The position numbers and the translations under genes were made by a program. Shown piece by piece: positions 62,309 to 64,000 of a DNA stretch of 64,000 nucleotides (the stretch's first letter is position 1; each line of letters begins with the position of its first letter). The DNA lies in assembly GCA_944392335.1 (NCBI GenBank), contig CALXWJ010000012.1:55029-119028 (forward strand). Direction: 5' to 3'. This stretch comes from an uncultured Clostridia bacterium. Lineage in GTDB: Bacteria; Bacillota; Clostridia; UBA1381. Under the pieces are notes generated by a model that saw nothing but the letters and a program-made list of their open reading frames with translations, was not told the DNA's origin and made no database searches.

Positions 62309-63370
62309 ATGGATATCAAGGATAAACAAAAAATTCATCAGCTCATAGATAAGGTCATCACGAAAATGTATGATATAACAACAATTTATGAAACAAATAC
62401 AAGCACCGGAACAAAATATATGGAAATTTGGGAATGGCCTCAGGGGGTTGCTTTGTTTGGGTTGTATTTATACTATAAAGAAACCGGGAACAGAAAATAT
62501 TTTAATATGATTGTTGATTGGTTTGAATTTCATATTAAAAAGGGACTGCCCGTTAAAAATGTAAATACAATGTGTCCTATGCTTACAATGACTTATGTAT
62601 ATGAGGAAACAAAAGACGAAAAGTATATGATACTGTTAAAAGAGTGGCTTGCATATGTAATGAATGATATGCCCCGTACGGTTGAAGGAGGGATACAGCA
62701 TATAACAACTGCAGATATAAATGAACAGCAGCTGTGGGATGATACTCTTTATATGACTGTGTTATTTGTAACCAGAATGGGAGTTGTTTTAAAGGATGAC
62801 AGATATATACAGGAGAGTATAAGACAATTTTTGATACATTTGAAATATCTTACCGATACAAAAACAGGTTTATTTTATCATGGATGGACTTTTATTGAGT
62901 GCAATAACTTTGCAAATGCACGTTGGGCAAGGGGGAATTCATGGTATACGGCGGGACTGGTAGATTATCTTGATATGTATGATTGCCCTTTAGGGGTAAA
63001 GAGTTATTTACTGTCGTCCCTTGAACGCCAGGTTGCGGCATTGGAGGATCTGCAGACTGAAAATGGATTATGGCGCACCCTTCTTGATGACGAAACATCA
63101 TATGAGGAAGCGTCTGCAACCGCCGCTTTTGGTTACGGGATATTAAAGGCGGTAAGATTGGGATATATCGATGAAAAATATAAGCAAATGGGATTAAAAG
63201 CAATTGACGGTGTTATAAGCTGTATAGACGATGACGGCGTTGTAAATCAAGTGTCATACGGTACCGGAATGGGCAGGACTCTTGAGGATTACAAAAATAT
63301 CCCTATATGCCCTCAGCTTTACGGACAATCAATGACTATGCTTTTATTGGTTGAAGCATTGAAGGCATAA
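62309..63370 (+). CDS. Unsaturated glycuronyl hydrolase, glycoside hydrolase family 105
   Basis: GH105 enzymes remove the 4,5-unsaturated uronic acid left at the non-reducing end by pectin or rhamnogalacturonan lyases, in the cytoplasm. The 353-residue protein has the (alpha/alpha)6-barrel pattern: EIWEWPQGVALFGLYLYY, QQLWDDTLYMTVLFVTRMG with the catalytic Asp, GLFYHGWTF, NARWARGNSWYTAGLVDYL, and LWRTLLDDETSYEEASATAA. GAAAAGAGGAAATGATCA lies before the ATG. No signal peptide is visible. It is the clearest evidence for pectic substrate use at this end of the window. Confidence 0.93.
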   Translation: MDIKDKQKIHQLIDKVITKMYDITTIYETNTSTGTKYMEIWEWPQGVALFGLYLYYKETGNRKYFNMIVDWFEFHIKKGLPVKNVNTMCPMLTMTYVYEETKDEKYMILLKEWLAYVMNDMPRTVEGGIQHITTADINEQQLWDDTLYMTVLFVTRMGVVLKDDRYIQESIRQFLIHLKYLTDTKTGLFYHGWTFIECNNFANARWARGNSWYTAGLVDYLDMYDCPLGVKSYLLSSLERQVAALEDLQTENGLWRTLLDDETSYEEASATAAFGYGILKAVRLGYIDEKYKQMGLKAIDGVISCIDDDGVVNQVSYGTGMGRTLEDYKNIPICPQLYGQSMTMLLLVEALKA

Positions 63371-63386
63371 ATATTATTTTCATATA

Positions 63387-63397
63387 ACTGCGGACAA
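63387..63397 (+). repeat. R1 5' end fragment
   Basis: ACTGCGGACAA, the first 11 bases of R1 copies D and E, lies 17 bp after the GH105 stop and then diverges into the terminator. It is short, so chance is possible. Confidence 0.35.
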
Positions 63398-63409
63398 AAA
63401 GCTACATAT

Positions 63410-63440
63410 AAAAAAGAGAAGTGAAATGCTTCTCTTTTTT
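63410..63440 (+). terminator. Intrinsic terminator of the GH105 gene
   Basis: AAAAAAGAGAAG (63410-63421) pairs perfectly with CTTCTCTTTTTT (63429-63440). The group II intron begins four bases later. Confidence 0.92.
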
Positions 63441-63444
63441 GGAT

Positions 63445-64000
63445 GTGTGTCGGGCATGGCACATATCTAGTGGGTGAAAGTCCAACCGCGGGTATTTACC
63501 GCCAAGCGTAGTGAACCGCAAGCCTTTAACAGCAATGTTAGAGGGGGAGGAAGCGGTGTAGCAAAACTCTTGAGCCTACGAACAGAAACTTGATATAAGG
63601 CTAAATGGTGGACGAGGTTGCATTACAAACCGAAGTCCGAAAGGTAAACGTAAAGCCAAGACAGTAAATCAAGAGGTTGTGGAGTGAAAGATATGTGAAT
63701 TACCCCGAGAGACCCGTCTGGCATATCAGAAAGATATGTGCGATAAAAAGTTCACAGGCGGGGGTCAGCTGAGGTCATAGTAGATATGGACACCGAAATA
63801 CTGAAGGAGCTAATGCAGCTGTAGTGCAAATCGCTGTAAGCAATGTTCGGACAGTCAGGGGCTGAGGATATGCCTAAAGCAAGGGAACGTAACCCTTGAC
63901 GGCAAAAGGGCAGTTCGGCGGTTCCGAATAAATCTACGAGCAGAAGGAGGAGCAGCATGAGATTGATTGACAGGATATTGAGTGAAGAAAATATTAAGGC
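63445..64000 (+). mobile_element. Group II intron, 5' part (cut by the window end)
   Basis: GTGTGTCGGGCATGG matches the 5' end typical of bacterial group II introns (GTGYGNC..GCATG). The next ~500 bases contain the usual domain I signals (GGGTGAAAGTCCAACC, AAGCGTAGTGAACCGC, GTTCGGACAGTCAGGGGCTGA). A reverse-transcriptase-like reading frame follows. Domains V and VI and the 3' boundary lie outside the window. Insertion just after a terminator hairpin is characteristic of bacterial class C introns, but the class cannot be fixed here. Confidence 0.88.
63958..64000 (+). CDS. Group II intron-encoded reverse transcriptase/maturase, N-terminal end only
   Basis: After GGAGGAGCAGC, ATG 63958 opens MRLIDRILSEENIK, which fits the start of LtrA-like intron proteins. 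Only 14 codons are inside the window, so completeness cannot be judged. The product would splice and mobilise the intron. Confidence 0.75.

Noticed and set aside
1..64000. tRNA, rRNA and CRISPR arrays
   Set aside because: No cloverleaf-like tRNA gene, rRNA segment or regularly spaced short repeat array was seen on reading through; R1 copies are too far apart and divergent to be CRISPR.

Overview
The window is low-GC, densely coded DNA, mostly on the + strand. It looks like an anaerobic member of the Bacillota (class Clostridia), probably a plant-cell-wall or pectin user. The pointers are several S-layer-homology (SLH) proteins, pyruvate formate-lyase with its activase, a NifS/NifU Fe-S pair, a SpoIVFB-like protease, YqeG, TmcAL, a Bacillota-type LexA, and sigma-A-like promoters (TTGACA-17-TATAAT) in front of many genes. 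I cannot name the species from the sequence.

Layout. (1) 1-16.8 kb is a surface glycan locus: two very large secreted parallel beta-helix proteins (GH141-like; the first is cut by the window start), two SLH proteins, a secreted protein ending in a copper-amine-oxidase-like 'stalk' domain, a signal-less beta-helix protein, a GH42 beta-galactosidase, and an SLH-anchored SGNH esterase on its own promoter. (2) 17.3-21.5 kb: a FucO-type lactaldehyde reductase and a DUF6056-like membrane protein on the - strand, then a SpoIVFB-like protease. (3) 21.9-48.4 kb is housekeeping: dnaG-rpoD, a prmA gene fused to a degenerate flavodiiron protein, rsmE, yqeG-aroE-DUF3795-aroK, an AP-endonuclease-like protein, metF with a MetH-activation protein, yajC, an SNF2 helicase, pcrA, galM, a phosphoesterase-like protein lacking its metal-binding histidines, a small SLH protein, malic enzyme, an acyl-CoA synthetase, DUF523 and a pyrophosphatase-like protein. 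(4) 48.4-51.0 kb is a decayed accessory patch: an acetyltransferase with a doubtful start, a DUF1989 fragment, a methyltransferase, and wrecks of a MobA/MobL relaxase and a TnpW protein. (5) 51.1-63.4 kb: pflB-pflA, an acetyltransferase, lexA, metK, tmcAL (-), nifS-nifU, a TIM-barrel isomerase and a GH105 unsaturated glycuronyl hydrolase. The window ends inside a group II intron sitting just behind the GH105 terminator.

Functionally, the flanking carbohydrate genes fit stepwise breakdown of rhamnogalacturonan or a related pectic glycan: surface beta-helix enzymes and esterase outside, then GH42 and GH105 acting inside on galactosides and unsaturated uronides, with FucO disposing of lactaldehyde from deoxy-sugars. 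PFL, malic enzyme and the Fe-S pair fit fermentative central metabolism. The substrate assignment is inference.

The most unusual signals are (a) an interspersed, structured intergenic repeat of about 140 bp (called R1 here), with at least eight recognisable copies, all in the same orientation and with compensatory stem changes; (b) an in-frame PrmA-flavodiiron fusion whose diiron ligands are largely lost and whose junction lies on a run of nine A; and (c) a terminator hairpin after yajC whose 3' arm contains the ribosome-binding site of the next gene.
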